A DNA stretch of 64,000 nucleotides from Merdimmobilis hominis (GCF_900104615.1 NZ_LT629939.1:377238-441237), one strand, 5' to 3'; positions 16,122-25,192 are shown, counted from the first letter of the stretch. Program-made: numbers and translations. Notes: a model not told the origin generated them from the sequence alone.

Positions 16122-17525
16122 ATGCAGGAGTATGAAATCGGCCTCTACGGCCTTGGGGTCATGGGCAGCAGCCTGGCCAAAAATATGATTCAGCACGGGT
16201 TCGATGTAGCCCTCTACAGCAAACCAGAGGCCGAACGGGCCGCCTTTAGGGTAGAAGCCCCCTTGGGCCGTTATGAGGTTTTCCCCACCGAAGAAGCCTT
16301 TGTCCACAGCCTTTCTCAGCCCCGGGTCATCTTTTTAATGGTGACCGCCGGCAAAGCGGTAGATGCGGTCATCGGACAGCTCCTCCCCTATCTGGAGCCG
16401 GAGGATGTGATCATCGACGGGGGCAATTCCCATTTTGAGGACACCGCCCGACGGGGCGCCGCTTTGGCGGAACAGGGGATCCAATACCTGGGGGTGGGGG
16501 TCTCCGGCGGGGAGCTGGGGGCGCTGTACGGCCCCAGCATGATGGTCGGAGGGAACTACGAAGGCTGGATCCGCTGCCGGGAGATTTTGCAGTCCATCGC
16601 CGCCCAGGTGGATGGAGAGCCCTGCTGCGAATATGTGGGGCAGGCTGGCGCCGGCCATTATGTAAAAATGGTCCACAACGGCATCGAATACGCTATTTTG
16701 CAGCTGCTGGCCGACACCTACCACATCCTCTCCCAAGGGATGGGCCTCCCCCAAGAGGAGATCGCCGCCATCTTTGCCGGGTGGAAAGACGGGCCTCTTC
16801 GCTCCTACCTCATCGACATCTCCATCGATGTGCTCCGCAAGCGGGATGAGGATGGGCAGTTCCTCCTGCCCAAAATCCTGGACAGCGCCCAGCAGAAGGG
16901 CACCGGAAGCTGGACCATGATGGAATCCATCACCCGGGGGGTGTATGCCCCCACCATCGCGGAGGCGGTGTACGCCCGGTTCTTCTCCCAAGAGAAAGCC
17001 ACCCGATCCCTGGGCAGAAAGATCGGGGAGCTCTCCCCGGTGCGCAAGGTATTTTCGGTGGAAAACATAGGCGGAAAGCTGGAAAATGCCCTATACTGCG
17101 CCATGGTCTGCTGCTATGCCCAGGGGATGGAGATCATCCGCAAGGCTTCCGCGGACTTTGGCTGGAACATCAACCTGGAGAACGCCGCCAACCTGTGGCG
17201 AGGCGGCTGCATCATCCGGTCGGATCTCTTAGAGCCCATCGCCAAGGCGTTCCACCGCCCTCAAGATTGCCCCAATCTGGTTCTATCCAAAGAATTCGCC
17301 CCCGCCCTCGCCCAAAAAGAAGCTGATTGGCGGGAGATTGTGGGCCGCTGCATCATCCACGGTCTGGCGGTCCCCGCTCTTTCCTCCACCCTCACCTATT
17401 ATGACAGCTGCCACACCGACCCCATGCCGGTGGGCCTGATCCAGGGACTGCGGGACTGCTTCGGCGCCCACACCTACCGCCGGACAGACCGGGAGGGGGA
17501 TTTCCATACCAATTGGCAGGAATAA
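16122..17525 (+). CDS. gnd: 6-phosphogluconate dehydrogenase, decarboxylating
   Basis: Oxidative pentose-phosphate enzyme of 467 residues converting 6-phosphogluconate to ribulose 5-phosphate, CO2 and NAD(P)H. Rossmann motif GLYGLGVMGSSLAKNM at 7-22; substrate-loop GGNSHFEDTARR near 99-110; the catalytic region GAGHYVKMVHNGIEYA near 182-197 with the active-site Lys; and helical C-terminal domain with WRGGCIIRS. Length equals the canonical long form. ATG 16122 was chosen because AAAGGGAG precedes it and the protein then starts right at the Rossmann strand. Divergent from the sugar kinase; together they suit gluconate entry into the pentose-phosphate route. Confidence 0.95.
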   Translation: MQEYEIGLYGLGVMGSSLAKNMIQHGFDVALYSKPEAERAAFRVEAPLGRYEVFPTEEAFVHSLSQPRVIFLMVTAGKAVDAVIGQLLPYLEPEDVIIDGGNSHFEDTARRGAALAEQGIQYLGVGVSGGELGALYGPSMMVGGNYEGWIRCREILQSIAAQVDGEPCCEYVGQAGAGHYVKMVHNGIEYAILQLLADTYHILSQGMGLPQEEIAAIFAGWKDGPLRSYLIDISIDVLRKRDEDGQFLLPKILDSAQQKGTGSWTMMESITRGVYAPTIAEAVYARFFSQEKATRSLGRKIGELSPVRKVFSVENIGGKLENALYCAMVCCYAQGMEIIRKASADFGWNINLENAANLWRGGCIIRSDLLEPIAKAFHRPQDCPNLVLSKEFAPALAQKEADWREIVGRCIIHGLAVPALSSTLTYYDSCHTDPMPVGLIQGLRDCFGAHTYRRTDREGDFHTNWQE

Positions 17526-17621
17526 CTAGCCAAATAGCAGACAGACAAAAAAAACAACAGAAAAATCCCTGAAAAAGATCCTTCGATGCAGAAATCGGTC
17601 AGGGGGAGGAGGAGGAGAGAA

Positions 17622-18710
17622 ATGAATGCAAGCACCCGCACAGAAGCAGCGCGAAATTTTCCTTTTATAAAGGCATTAGCTGTATTGGCAGCCATATTTG
17701 CAGTGTCGCGCTGGACCCTGCTATGCACGGCAGCCGTGCTTTTATCCTGCTATTCCTGCCGCTATCTTGCAGGAGGGATGTTCCGCCGCGGCGTTGTCCA
17801 AAAATCAGAAAAAGACTCGCTAAACAGAGCTTTTCACATCGACGCCCTCAAAATATATCAACTCTTTCCGATGTTCTGCATCGGCGTCTCGACATTCCTT
17901 TTTGGGCTGCTGTTTGGGCCGTATCTACAGACGGCCTGGCGAGAAAAAGGGTTGCTGGCGGTTTTGGATGTTGTGTTTTACATCCTGCTCCTTGCGTTTA
18001 TGGCCCTGGCCCCCCTTCTGTATTTATATGACAGAAAAAAGCTGTGGAAGGTCCTTCATTATAAGGACACAGAATACTACAGGCAGACCCACATCCCGTT
18101 CCACGAGATGGTCGCAGATAAAGGACTTTGTGGGGAGTTCCTCGCCTACCTGTATTTTTCAGACCTTCCCGTTTACAATCGGGTTTTGATGAACGCCATC
18201 ATCCCCCGTGAAAACGGCGATTTCTCCGAAATCGATTTGATCTGTCTCACCCCTGGGCGCATCATGGTGGTGGAAAGCAAGAATCGAGGAGGCCGGCTGC
18301 GCGGCAACCTCTCTGATCCGAAATGGGTCCAGATCCTGCCGGGATGTGAGAATCCTATGGGAAATCCCATTATGCAGAATGAAACTCATATTTTTGTGCT
18401 GCAAAATTATATAAACAGCCATATTGGCTCTTCAATAAGCAGTTTAGCAGACAGCACAACCTACACAAACGCTATTTTTATGGCCAACTATGAAAGTGGG
18501 ATTGACTGCTTCTACGACTGCCCCACCCTGACCTTCCCCCACGCCATCCTCTACCCGTGCCAGGTGGAGGATCTGCGGGCAGCGGCGTCGGAAAACCTGT
18601 ACTCAAAGGAACAGATCGACCAGATGGCAGACCTCCTTTACCCCGCAACGCAGTACACCAAAGAGGAGCGCCGGGCCTTTGTGGTCTCCAGGGGCTATAA
18701 AAGACGATAG
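17622..18710 (+). CDS. NERD-domain membrane protein
   Basis: Protein of 362 residues. Three or four hydrophobic segments occupy the first 130 residues; a cytoplasmic NERD (nuclease-related) domain follows at about 160-290. The domain shows LCGEFLAYLYFSDL, PRENGDFSEIDLICL, GRIMVVESKN and GRLRGN, including the E-ID-ExK pattern of the PD-(D/E)XK-like core. NERD proteins are suspected nucleases, but their role is not established. ATG 17622 follows GGAGGAGAGAA. The gene stands alone, 96 bp after gnd, and ends at a terminator. The membrane anchor plus nuclease-like domain would fit DNA handling at the membrane or defence, which is speculation. Confidence 0.85.
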   Translation: MNASTRTEAARNFPFIKALAVLAAIFAVSRWTLLCTAAVLLSCYSCRYLAGGMFRRGVVQKSEKDSLNRAFHIDALKIYQLFPMFCIGVSTFLFGLLFGPYLQTAWREKGLLAVLDVVFYILLLAFMALAPLLYLYDRKKLWKVLHYKDTEYYRQTHIPFHEMVADKGLCGEFLAYLYFSDLPVYNRVLMNAIIPRENGDFSEIDLICLTPGRIMVVESKNRGGRLRGNLSDPKWVQILPGCENPMGNPIMQNETHIFVLQNYINSHIGSSISSLADSTTYTNAIFMANYESGIDCFYDCPTLTFPHAILYPCQVEDLRAAASENLYSKEQIDQMADLLYPATQYTKEERRAFVVSRGYKRR

Positions 18711-18717
18711 GCAAACA

Positions 18718-18752
18718 AAATCCCCCCAGCTAACATCGCTGGGGGGATTTTT
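18718..18752. terminator. bidirectional terminator
   Basis: Stem AATCCCCCCAGC/GCTGGGGGGATT with 7-base loop and T/A runs on both sides. It separates the NERD gene from the convergent amidohydrolase gene. Confidence 0.85.
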
Positions 18753-18768
18753 AACAGGGATTCAATTG

Positions 18769-19992
18769 TTACGCTTTGTAAACCTCTCCGCCCTTCATGA
18801 CAAAGGTGCAGTTGGTCATAACTTTGATGTCTTCTGTGGGATCGCCGTCAAAAGCGACTACGTCAGCGTATTTGTCGGCCTCGATGGAACCGACCTCATC
18901 CTGCTTGCGGAGCAGCTCTGAAGCGGTCTTGGTGGCGGCGGTCAGCGCCTGAAGGGGAGTCATCCCCCAACCCACCATCAGCTCAAACTCATAGGCCTGT
19001 TTGCCGTGGAAGTTGTAGGGCGTGCCGGAGTCGGTGCCGAAGGCGATCGGGATGCCCTCTTCCATGCAGCGGGTGAAACCCCAATGGGCACGGTCATATA
19101 CCTGTTTGGCCTTTGCGATGGCCCAATCGGGGGTGCCTGCCTCTTTGCCCTTGACAATGATCCGCTCGGCGGCGATGATGGTGGGAACCAAAGTGGTTCC
19201 GTGTTCCTTCATCAGCTGGATGCCCTCTTCGTCCATCAGCATGCCGTGCTCCACCGAGGTGACGCCAGCCCGGATGGCATCTTTGATGCCGCTGGTGCCG
19301 TGAGCGTGGGTAGCGGTGATCATGCCGTACATTTTAGCGGTGTCACAGATGGCTTTCATCTCTTCATAGCTCATCTGCTGTGCGCCCACGGTGGTGCCCA
19401 GGCTCATGACGCCGCCGGTGGCCATAAACTTGATGAAGTCCACACCGTGTTTGATGTTGGTCCGCACCAGTTTAACCATCTCGGTGGGACCATCGCCGGC
19501 GACGCCGGAGTGGACTTCCACCTCATGGAGGTATGGGTTGTAATGGGTGTCGGAATGGCCGCCAGTGGAAGACAGGTTGGAACCTGCCACCATCATGCGG
19601 GGACCGGCGAAATCGCCCCGGTTGATGGCGTTGCGGATAGCCACATCGCTGTAGCCCATGTCGCCGCAGGTGCGGACCGAGGTGAATCCGGCCATCAGGT
19701 CGCTGTACACATTGGTGAGCCCCTCCATGGTCGCATCCCCCAGTGAGGTGTAGGGCTTGGTGCCCAGGCTGCTGCCTGCGCCGTTCATGCCGATGTGCAT
19801 GTGGCAGTCGATGAGGCCAGGGGTGACAAACTTGCCGGTCAGGTCGATGACCTCACACCCATCCAGTTTGGCGGTGGCGGCGGGCTCAACCGAGGTGATT
19901 CGGTCGCCCTCTATAAAAATCACAACGTCGCGGACAACGGTGCCGTTGACGGAATCAAACATCTTGGAACACTGTAACGCTTTTTTGGACAT
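18769..19992 (-). CDS. COG1228 amidohydrolase (imidazolonepropionase/Xaa-dipeptidase-like), copy 1
   Basis: Metal-dependent TIM-barrel amidohydrolase of 407 residues. Metal motif LIDCHMHIG (HxH) near residues 63-71; the carboxylated-lysine region KHGVDFIKFMATGG near 170-183; ATHAHGT near 224 and SVEHG near 246 with metal histidines; AFGTDSG near 310 with the catalytic Asp. COG1228 members include imidazolonepropionase and dipeptidases for Xaa-Pro or Xaa-hydrophobic substrates. ATG 19992 follows AGAGAGGAG. No signal peptide. It sits 38 bp downstream of a closely similar paralog (copy 2), so this pair arose by tandem duplication. Same direction as the transporter at 21339. Confidence 0.85.
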   Translation of the reverse strand: MSKKALQCSKMFDSVNGTVVRDVVIFIEGDRITSVEPAATAKLDGCEVIDLTGKFVTPGLIDCHMHIGMNGAGSSLGTKPYTSLGDATMEGLTNVYSDLMAGFTSVRTCGDMGYSDVAIRNAINRGDFAGPRMMVAGSNLSSTGGHSDTHYNPYLHEVEVHSGVAGDGPTEMVKLVRTNIKHGVDFIKFMATGGVMSLGTTVGAQQMSYEEMKAICDTAKMYGMITATHAHGTSGIKDAIRAGVTSVEHGMLMDEEGIQLMKEHGTTLVPTIIAAERIIVKGKEAGTPDWAIAKAKQVYDRAHWGFTRCMEEGIPIAFGTDSGTPYNFHGKQAYEFELMVGWGMTPLQALTAATKTASELLRKQDEVGSIEADKYADVVAFDGDPTEDIKVMTNCTFVMKGGEVYKA

Positions 19993-20030
19993 GATGACAC
20001 TCCTCTCTTTGATACACCTTTCGGTACAAA

Positions 20031-21254
20031 CTAGCCCTTGTAAACCACGCCGTCTTTCATGACGAAGCAGCAACGGGTCATGGCTTTGATATCCTCGGTG
20101 GGATCCCCGTCAAAGGCAGCGATGTCCGCAAATTTGCCTTTCTCCAGGGAGCCGATGGTATCGTTCTTGCGAATCAGCTCGGATGCAGTTTTGGTGGCGG
20201 CAGTCAGCGCCTGCAGCGCTGTCATACCCCAGCCCATCATCAGTTCGAACTCATACGCCTGTTTGCCATGGAAGTTGTACGGTGTCGCAGAGTCGGTGCC
20301 GAAGGCGATCGGAATCCCCTCCTCCATGCAGCGCTGGAAACCCCATTTCGCCCGGGCATACACCTGTTTCGCCTTGGCGATGGCCCAATCGGGGGTGCCA
20401 ATTTCCGCGCCTTTGACGATGATGCGCTCCGCAGCGATGATGGTGGGAACCAAAGTGGTCCCATGTTCCTTCATCAGCTGGATGCACTCTTCATCCATCA
20501 TCATGCCATGCTCCACCGAGGTGACCCCCGCACGGATGGCGTCCTTGATGCCGCTGGTCCCATGGGCATGGGTGGCGGTGATCAGGCCGTACATCTTAGC
20601 GGTGTCGCAGATGGCCTTCATCTCTTCATAGGTCATCTGCTGGGCACCCACAGTGGTGCCGCGGCTCATGACGCCGCCGGTGGCCATGAATTTAATGCAG
20701 TCCGCGCCGTGTTTGATGTTCATGCGGACGCATTTTTTCAGTTCATCGGGGCCGTCGCCTACAGCGCCGGGCTGAATGGATTCGGAGATATAGGGGTTAT
20801 AGTGGCTGTCCGCATGGCCGCCGGTGGTGCTGATGGGGGAACCGGGAGCCATGATACGGGGACCCCACTGCTTCCCTTTGTTGATGGCATCCCGGACAGC
20901 GATGGCGGCATATCCCATGTCGCCGCAGCTGCGCAAGGTGGTGAATCCGGCCATCAGATCCAGACGGGCGTGTTTGAGGCAGTTAAGCGTCACATCGCCA
21001 ACCGTTTGGTAGGGCCGCTGGGCGGAGGAGTTGCCCTCACCGTTGCTCCCGAGATGCACATGGCAGTCAATCAGTCCAGGGGTAACGAATTTACCGGTCA
21101 GGTCGATGACTTCGCACCCTTCCAGCGAACCCGCCTGGGACGCCGGGACGACGTCGGCAATCTTGTTGTCTTCAACAAAAATCACCTGGTCATGGAGCAC
21201 TGTGCCGGTGGTGGAATCGAACATTTTGGAACATTTTACAGCTGTTTTAGCCAT
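20031..21254 (-). CDS. COG1228 amidohydrolase, copy 2
   Basis: Paralog of the preceding enzyme, same length (407 residues), and very similar along the whole length by eye. All metal ligands are kept: LIDCHVHLG, KHGADCIKFMATGG, ATHAHGT, SVEHG and AFGTDSA. Differences cluster in residues 75-160, next to the first metal loop, where substrate pockets of this family vary, so the two copies may have different specificities. ATG 21254 follows AGAAAGGGTGTACATGA. It lies 84 bp downstream of the transporter gene, and probably the three are one transcript: transporter, copy 2, copy 1. Confidence 0.85.
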   Translation of the reverse strand: MAKTAVKCSKMFDSTTGTVLHDQVIFVEDNKIADVVPASQAGSLEGCEVIDLTGKFVTPGLIDCHVHLGSNGEGNSSAQRPYQTVGDVTLNCLKHARLDLMAGFTTLRSCGDMGYAAIAVRDAINKGKQWGPRIMAPGSPISTTGGHADSHYNPYISESIQPGAVGDGPDELKKCVRMNIKHGADCIKFMATGGVMSRGTTVGAQQMTYEEMKAICDTAKMYGLITATHAHGTSGIKDAIRAGVTSVEHGMMMDEECIQLMKEHGTTLVPTIIAAERIIVKGAEIGTPDWAIAKAKQVYARAKWGFQRCMEEGIPIAFGTDSATPYNFHGKQAYEFELMMGWGMTALQALTAATKTASELIRKNDTIGSLEKGKFADIAAFDGDPTEDIKAMTRCCFVMKDGVVYKG

Positions 21255-21338
21255 TCATGTACACCCTTTCTGTTTCAAAGTACATCTATGTATCTCTGTA
21301 CCTTTTTTCGGTCAATCTCAATATACAGTATGGATGAA

Positions 21339-22574
21339 TTATGCGAAAATCATGGGGCAGATGATGCCGGCGAAGATAACGGAAGCCACGGTAACGGTGG
21401 CAAAACCGCCGACGATGATCTTGGGCATCAGGTAAGCGCTCATTCTCTCCCGCTGTTCGGGGGTGATGTCGGTGTAGGAGTTGACCACCTCATTGGTCAG
21501 GATCTCAGTGCCAGGGTAGCCGATCATACAGGTACAGGCGATGGCGGCAGAGATGTAGGGGGAGTAACCGACCACTTTACCAACGATAACAGCGATGAAG
21601 ACGATGCCAACAGTAGACATGGCCAGCATGCCGAACAGGGGGAAGATCATTTCCATCAAACCAGAGGGGGTGACAGAAGCCAAGGAACCGGGCAGCATAA
21701 TCATCAAAGCCAGGTTGCCCAAGCCGCCGGAATGGGATTTGGCCAGGGAGTCTTTCTCCAGGAAGCCGATCCGGGCGAAGATCAGGCCGAACAGCAGATA
21801 TGCGATGTTGGGGTTCAGCCAGTAGTTTGCGGGGCCATCGCCGGGAATGCGGGTTGCAAGGCCAACCAAGTTAGCCAAAGTGGCTACAAAAGCTAATTTG
21901 AAGAGGTAGGAGTTATCGGATTTGAAGTAGGCAGGAGTCTCGCCGAAGATGCGCATAGAGGGGAGTTTCAAACCACTGGACACGCTGATGTCTCGGTCGA
22001 AATCGCCCGCTGCCAGTTTGCGGCTGGCCTCTTTTTTCATACCCAAGGTTGCGATGGGCATACCGAAGAATTTCTGGAAAGAAAGCACCAGTACGGCGAA
22101 GGCCCCCAGTTCCGGCCGGCCAGCGTCCGCAGCAGCAGCCTGAACCATGACGCCGGCGATGGTACCGCCGGAGATGGGCGGAGCAGCGGTCAGCGCGTAT
22201 TCCTGACCAAACATCCAAGTGCCTACGGTGAAGGCCACTAAGGCAATACCGCCCAGGCCGAGAACAGCGATGGCAACGGTCTTCCACTCAGCGAGCAGCT
22301 CTTCCAAGCTGATCTTGGCACCCAGGTTGGTGATGAGCAACGCCACTACAAAGTTGCTTGCTAAGGCGGGCAGTCCGGTTTTGGTGGTGACGTCTGGCGG
22401 AAGAACGGTCCAGAAACCAATCAGGAAAAAGAAGCTTGCAAACATCAAAGAGGAGATGTTGCCCTTGCTCAAGCGGGAAAGCTGTTCACCGGCTACATAG
22501 ATCAGGACACAGACCATGAAGCAGGTAACTGGGTTCCAGAAATTTGCTGTTAACTGTTGTAACAATTGAATCAC
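21339..22574 (-). CDS. multi-pass membrane transporter (GltS-like), probable amide/amino-acid importer
   Basis: Very hydrophobic protein of 411 residues with about 10-12 membrane spans. Two halves each contain a glycine/serine/proline-rich reentrant-like segment: AAPPISGGTIAGVMVQAAAADAG near 135-157 and CMIGYPGTEILTNEVVN near 355-371. This is the inverted-repeat look of GltS/2-HCT-type secondary carriers. LITNLGAKISLEELL near 80-95 also recalls GltS. I cannot name the family. The start may be GTG 22574 or TTG 22565; AGGGTGATT fits the TTG better. It is upstream of the two COG1228 enzymes and so probably brings in their substrate or exports a product. Confidence 0.65.
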   Translation of the reverse strand: MIQLLQQLTANFWNPVTCFMVCVLIYVAGEQLSRLSKGNISSLMFASFFFLIGFWTVLPPDVTTKTGLPALASNFVVALLITNLGAKISLEELLAEWKTVAIAVLGLGGIALVAFTVGTWMFGQEYALTAAPPISGGTIAGVMVQAAAADAGRPELGAFAVLVLSFQKFFGMPIATLGMKKEASRKLAAGDFDRDISVSSGLKLPSMRIFGETPAYFKSDNSYLFKLAFVATLANLVGLATRIPGDGPANYWLNPNIAYLLFGLIFARIGFLEKDSLAKSHSGGLGNLALMIMLPGSLASVTPSGLMEMIFPLFGMLAMSTVGIVFIAVIVGKVVGYSPYISAAIACTCMIGYPGTEILTNEVVNSYTDITPEQRERMSAYLMPKIIVGGFATVTVASVIFAGIICPMIFA

Positions 22575-22594
22575 CCTAACTTAAAAATTTCGGT

Positions 22595-22816
22595 TTAATA
22601 TCCAAACACCACGGGATGGCTGGGCACCCAAAACCAACGGGTTGCTGCAAGAAAATGCGTAACGTTCGACGGTTTATAAGCGTGCTCTTTGGCTCTTAGG
22701 AGATGATCTAGGGTCTTTCGAAAGTGGGTATAGTCGCCTACATCCGATAGATCAGCCTCTCCGCCACGAATGTCTCCGGTAATGAATGCCCTCACCCCCT
22801 TCTCCTTAGACTGCAT
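22595..22816 (-). CDS. small ORF of unknown meaning in a leader region
   Basis: 73 codons. A GTG at 22795, with AAGGAGAAGG just upstream, is a better start than ATG 22816. The product is mixed hydrophilic (ITGDIRGGEADLSDVGDY, then HLLRAKEHAYK) with no recognisable domain. It ends 20 bp before the transporter start, so it could be a leader peptide coupled to the transporter, or the relic of a gene once governed by the T-box. Low confidence that it is translated. Confidence 0.3.
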   Translation of the reverse strand: MQSKEKGVRAFITGDIRGGEADLSDVGDYTHFRKTLDHLLRAKEHAYKPSNVTHFLAATRWFWVPSHPVVFGY

Positions 22817-22934
22817 CTGTTTGCAGCAGCCATTTGGAAAGATTCAAAACCAGTGCCCATTCCCAGGTGTGATTGGTGCCAATAAGAATTTAACGTTTTA
22901 AACTGTAGCGCTTTTATGTGATAAATTATCATCT

Positions 22935-22963
22935 ATTATGTTGCAAAAAACAGGATTTGTCAA
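22935..22963 (-). promoter_or_regulatory. promoter proximal to the transporter operon
   Basis: TTGACA (22958-22963), 17-bp spacer, CATAAT (22935-22940) on the minus strand, about 360 bp before the transporter start and downstream of the T-box terminator. Transcription from here would bypass the T-box. Confidence 0.6.
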
Positions 22964-23154
22964 TGCTTATACACACTTTTGTCATATTGTCCATAATCTT
23001 TTCACACTGCATAGGGCTTTGCCCTAATCTGCACAACATCACCAAGAAGATTGCAAATACTTTAACATGTTATCACTTAGACGCTGTAACAACCAAAAGC
23101 AATCCGGTAGCAGTTTAGCCACAGCCCGCAAGCCCACCCCAAGTGAGAGAGATA

Positions 23155-23435
23155 TAAAAAAGGCTTTCGTCTTTCTTGTAATCCAAGAAGACGAAAGCCT
23201 AATATACTTCCGCGGTACCACTTCTATTGCATGAACCATGCCGCTTTGCCGTGTCAAAAAACACGTTCCCCTGTAACGATGGGAATTCGTCCCTACCTAC
23301 TACTAGTTCAGCGGGCCACTCGAAGGTGAGTTCACACAATGCCTGCCAACCGCATTCCAGCTACCTGCGGCTCTCTGTATGGACATTGACACTGGCTACT
23401 TATCCTTGTCACTGCGTTTTGCTTTTGTTATGTTG
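23155..23435 (-). promoter_or_regulatory. T-box riboswitch leader, probable leucine specifier (CUC)
   Basis: Minus-strand tRNA-sensing leader. In order: Stem I start GACAAGGATAAGTAG, the AGAGAG bulge, the specifier region GTGTGAACTCACC with CUC at 23330-23328, the linker AGTAGGTAGGGACG, the T-box GAAGTGGTACCGCGG (TGGT at 23220-23217) and a strong terminator stem AGGCTTTCGTCTT/AAGACGAAAGCCT plus TTTTTT. UGGU pairs with a tRNA ending ACCA, which suits tRNA-Leu. Thr (ACU) or Ser (UCA) by a one-base shift are less likely. The next good gene downstream is the transporter, about 580 bp away. Confidence 0.9.
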
Positions 23436-23441
23436 TTTTTC

Positions 23442-23470
23442 ATAATACCAATCTCAAATTGGTTTGTCAA
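23442..23470 (-). promoter_or_regulatory. T-box promoter with overlapping inverted repeat
   Basis: TTGACA (23465-23470), 17-bp spacer, TATTAT (23442-23447) on the minus strand. The spacer holds ACCAAT/ATTGGT separated by five bases (23448-23464), a possible second control site. Confidence 0.75.
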
Positions 23471-23570
23471 TAGTTTTTTCATAATTTCTTCAAAAATTTT
23501 GAATTTCCCTGTCCCCATCCCCTCCAGCTCTCTTATCTTTCCGTCTGCCCTGCTGCCAAATCCCATCGAA

Positions 23571-23602
23571 AAAACAGGCCGCCGACGGCAATCGGCAGCC
23601 TG
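23571..23602 (-). terminator. terminator of the M20 gene at 23649
   Basis: Minus-strand stem AGGCTGCCGA/TCGGCGGCCT followed by GTTTTTT, about 47 bp after the stop. Confidence 0.75.
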
Positions 23603-23648
23603 CATCTTCAGTTCATTTGTTACAAGAAAATGCCCTTTTCCCGGGAAA

Positions 23649-25031
23649 TTAAGGCAGCGGGACTTCATCTGGGATGGGGCAGACATATTCTTTGCCGCCC
23701 ATGGAAGCTTTGAACTCCGCCATGGCCTCCTCAGCGATTTTCGGGTTCTCCAGAATCCGAGCGCCGGCCACTGCCATCACCTTGGCCGCGTAGATCATGC
23801 CCTTCTCACCGATGGAGCTGCCGGAGCAGGAGGTAAACTGCCAGCTGTGGCCGGGGGAACCGATGGCAAAGCAGGCCGTAGTAAAGCTGACAGTAGGCAC
23901 AATGTGCCCCACATCACCCACGTCGCTGGAGGCAAAGGTATTCTCATACTGGATGGGCAGCACCCCAGTGTGGAGCTGGGTATCCTCCGGAAGGTTGTGC
24001 TTCTGGAGGAACTTTTTCCACTGGGAAGCGCTGCTTTCATTGAGCTTTTTGGCAAAATCCAGTTCTTCCTGGGTCCAGGGCTCCTGGGGGAGCTCCCGCA
24101 TAATGCCGTCCACCATCTCGGTGAGGACCTTGTTGTTGAGCCGGTTGTAACAGCCTCCCAAAAACTCGATCTCCACCTCAGTCTCGGTCATCATGGCCGC
24201 GCCTTTGGCGATCTTCACCAACCGGTCGTAGCAATCCACCACCGCATCCCGGGAGAGGGCGCGGACATAATACCACACGCTGGCTTTATCCGGGACGATG
24301 TTGGGGGCAGTGCCGCCCTCCAAGATGGTGTAATGGATCCGGACGTCACTGGTCACATGCTCCCGCAGGTAGTTGGCGCCCACGTCCATCAATTCAACGG
24401 CATCCAAAGCGGAACGGCCGTTGTGAGGATCGCCGCCGGCGTGGGCAGTTCTTCCCTTAAAATGGAATTTCGCCGAATTGAGAGCAGTGGAAACCCCCAT
24501 AGTCGCCGAGTTGTTGGTGTTGGGGTGGAAGGCCATGGCCAAGTCCAGGTCGCGGAACGCACCGCCCCGGGCCATAAAGGGCTTGCCAGTCAGGAGTTCC
24601 TCACCGGGGCATCCATAATAGACCACAGTGCCGGGCAGGTGGTTCTTCTCTATCTCCTCTTTGATGCCGATGGCAGCGCCCACATGGGCGACCCCCAACA
24701 GGTTATGGCCGCAGCCATGGCCGTAACCCTGGCCCTCCACTGGCTTTTTTTCAGTTCCGCAGCACTCCTGGCTCAAACCCGGTAGAGCGTCATACTCGCC
24801 CAGAAGGCCAATCACCGGATGGCCGGAACCAAAAGATGCGCGGATGGCAGTGGGCACCCCGCCCGCGCCGATCTCCACCTCAAAGCCGGCGTCCCGCAGG
24901 ACTTTAGCCGTTGCGTCACAGGCATAGGTCTCCCGGTACCCGGCCTCGGGATGGGCCCAAATCCCCTTGGAAAGTTGGTCCAGGGTGGAGCGGTATTGGT
25001 CGATTGCTTGCATGGCGGTATTTCCTAACAC
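23649..25031 (-). CDS. AbgB-like M20D amidohydrolase, tandem copy 1
   Basis: Cytoplasmic amidohydrolase of 460 residues, p-aminobenzoyl-glutamate hydrolase B type. Metal motif GHGCGHNLLG near 104-113, GCPGEELLTGKPFMARGG near 145-162, GRTAHAGGDPHNGRSALDA at the start of the dimerisation domain, a GTAPNIVPDKA loop and SSDVGDVGHIVP with a late metal ligand region. GTG 25031 was chosen by analogy to copy 2, which begins MLGQTAY, and AGGAAG precedes it. Own promoter and terminator. In Escherichia coli AbgB works with AbgA, but no AbgA or AbgT gene is seen here, so the three copies probably act alone on other amides. Confidence 0.9.
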   Translation of the reverse strand: MLGNTAMQAIDQYRSTLDQLSKGIWAHPEAGYRETYACDATAKVLRDAGFEVEIGAGGVPTAIRASFGSGHPVIGLLGEYDALPGLSQECCGTEKKPVEGQGYGHGCGHNLLGVAHVGAAIGIKEEIEKNHLPGTVVYYGCPGEELLTGKPFMARGGAFRDLDLAMAFHPNTNNSATMGVSTALNSAKFHFKGRTAHAGGDPHNGRSALDAVELMDVGANYLREHVTSDVRIHYTILEGGTAPNIVPDKASVWYYVRALSRDAVVDCYDRLVKIAKGAAMMTETEVEIEFLGGCYNRLNNKVLTEMVDGIMRELPQEPWTQEELDFAKKLNESSASQWKKFLQKHNLPEDTQLHTGVLPIQYENTFASSDVGDVGHIVPTVSFTTACFAIGSPGHSWQFTSCSGSSIGEKGMIYAAKVMAVAGARILENPKIAEEAMAEFKASMGGKEYVCPIPDEVPLP

Positions 25032-25163
25032 AACATCAACTTCCTTTCCATAATCTGTAAAATAGCGGGGATTTCTCCCGCTCTTTGCTGCTCTTCTCCC
25101 GGGAGAAAGAAGGGATGCATCACAGTTTTTCCCTCCCCTTCCCCTCCTGGGAAATCTAGGTTC

Positions 25164-25192
25164 AGTATAGCATTTTCCCCATCATTTTGCAA
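25164..25192 (-). promoter_or_regulatory. promoter of M20 tandem copy 1
   Basis: TTGCAA (25187-25192), 17-bp spacer, TATACT (25164-25169), minus strand. Confidence 0.65.

Noticed and set aside
20268-21896. 542-codon plus-strand open frame (and similar long ones at 23379-24785, 25224-26537 and 26811-28340)
   Set aside because: All are antisense shadows of the amidohydrolase and M20 genes, which have complete catalytic motifs and good starts.
23039-23257. 72-codon minus-strand ORF
   Set aside because: It is the 3' part of the T-box leader read as protein.
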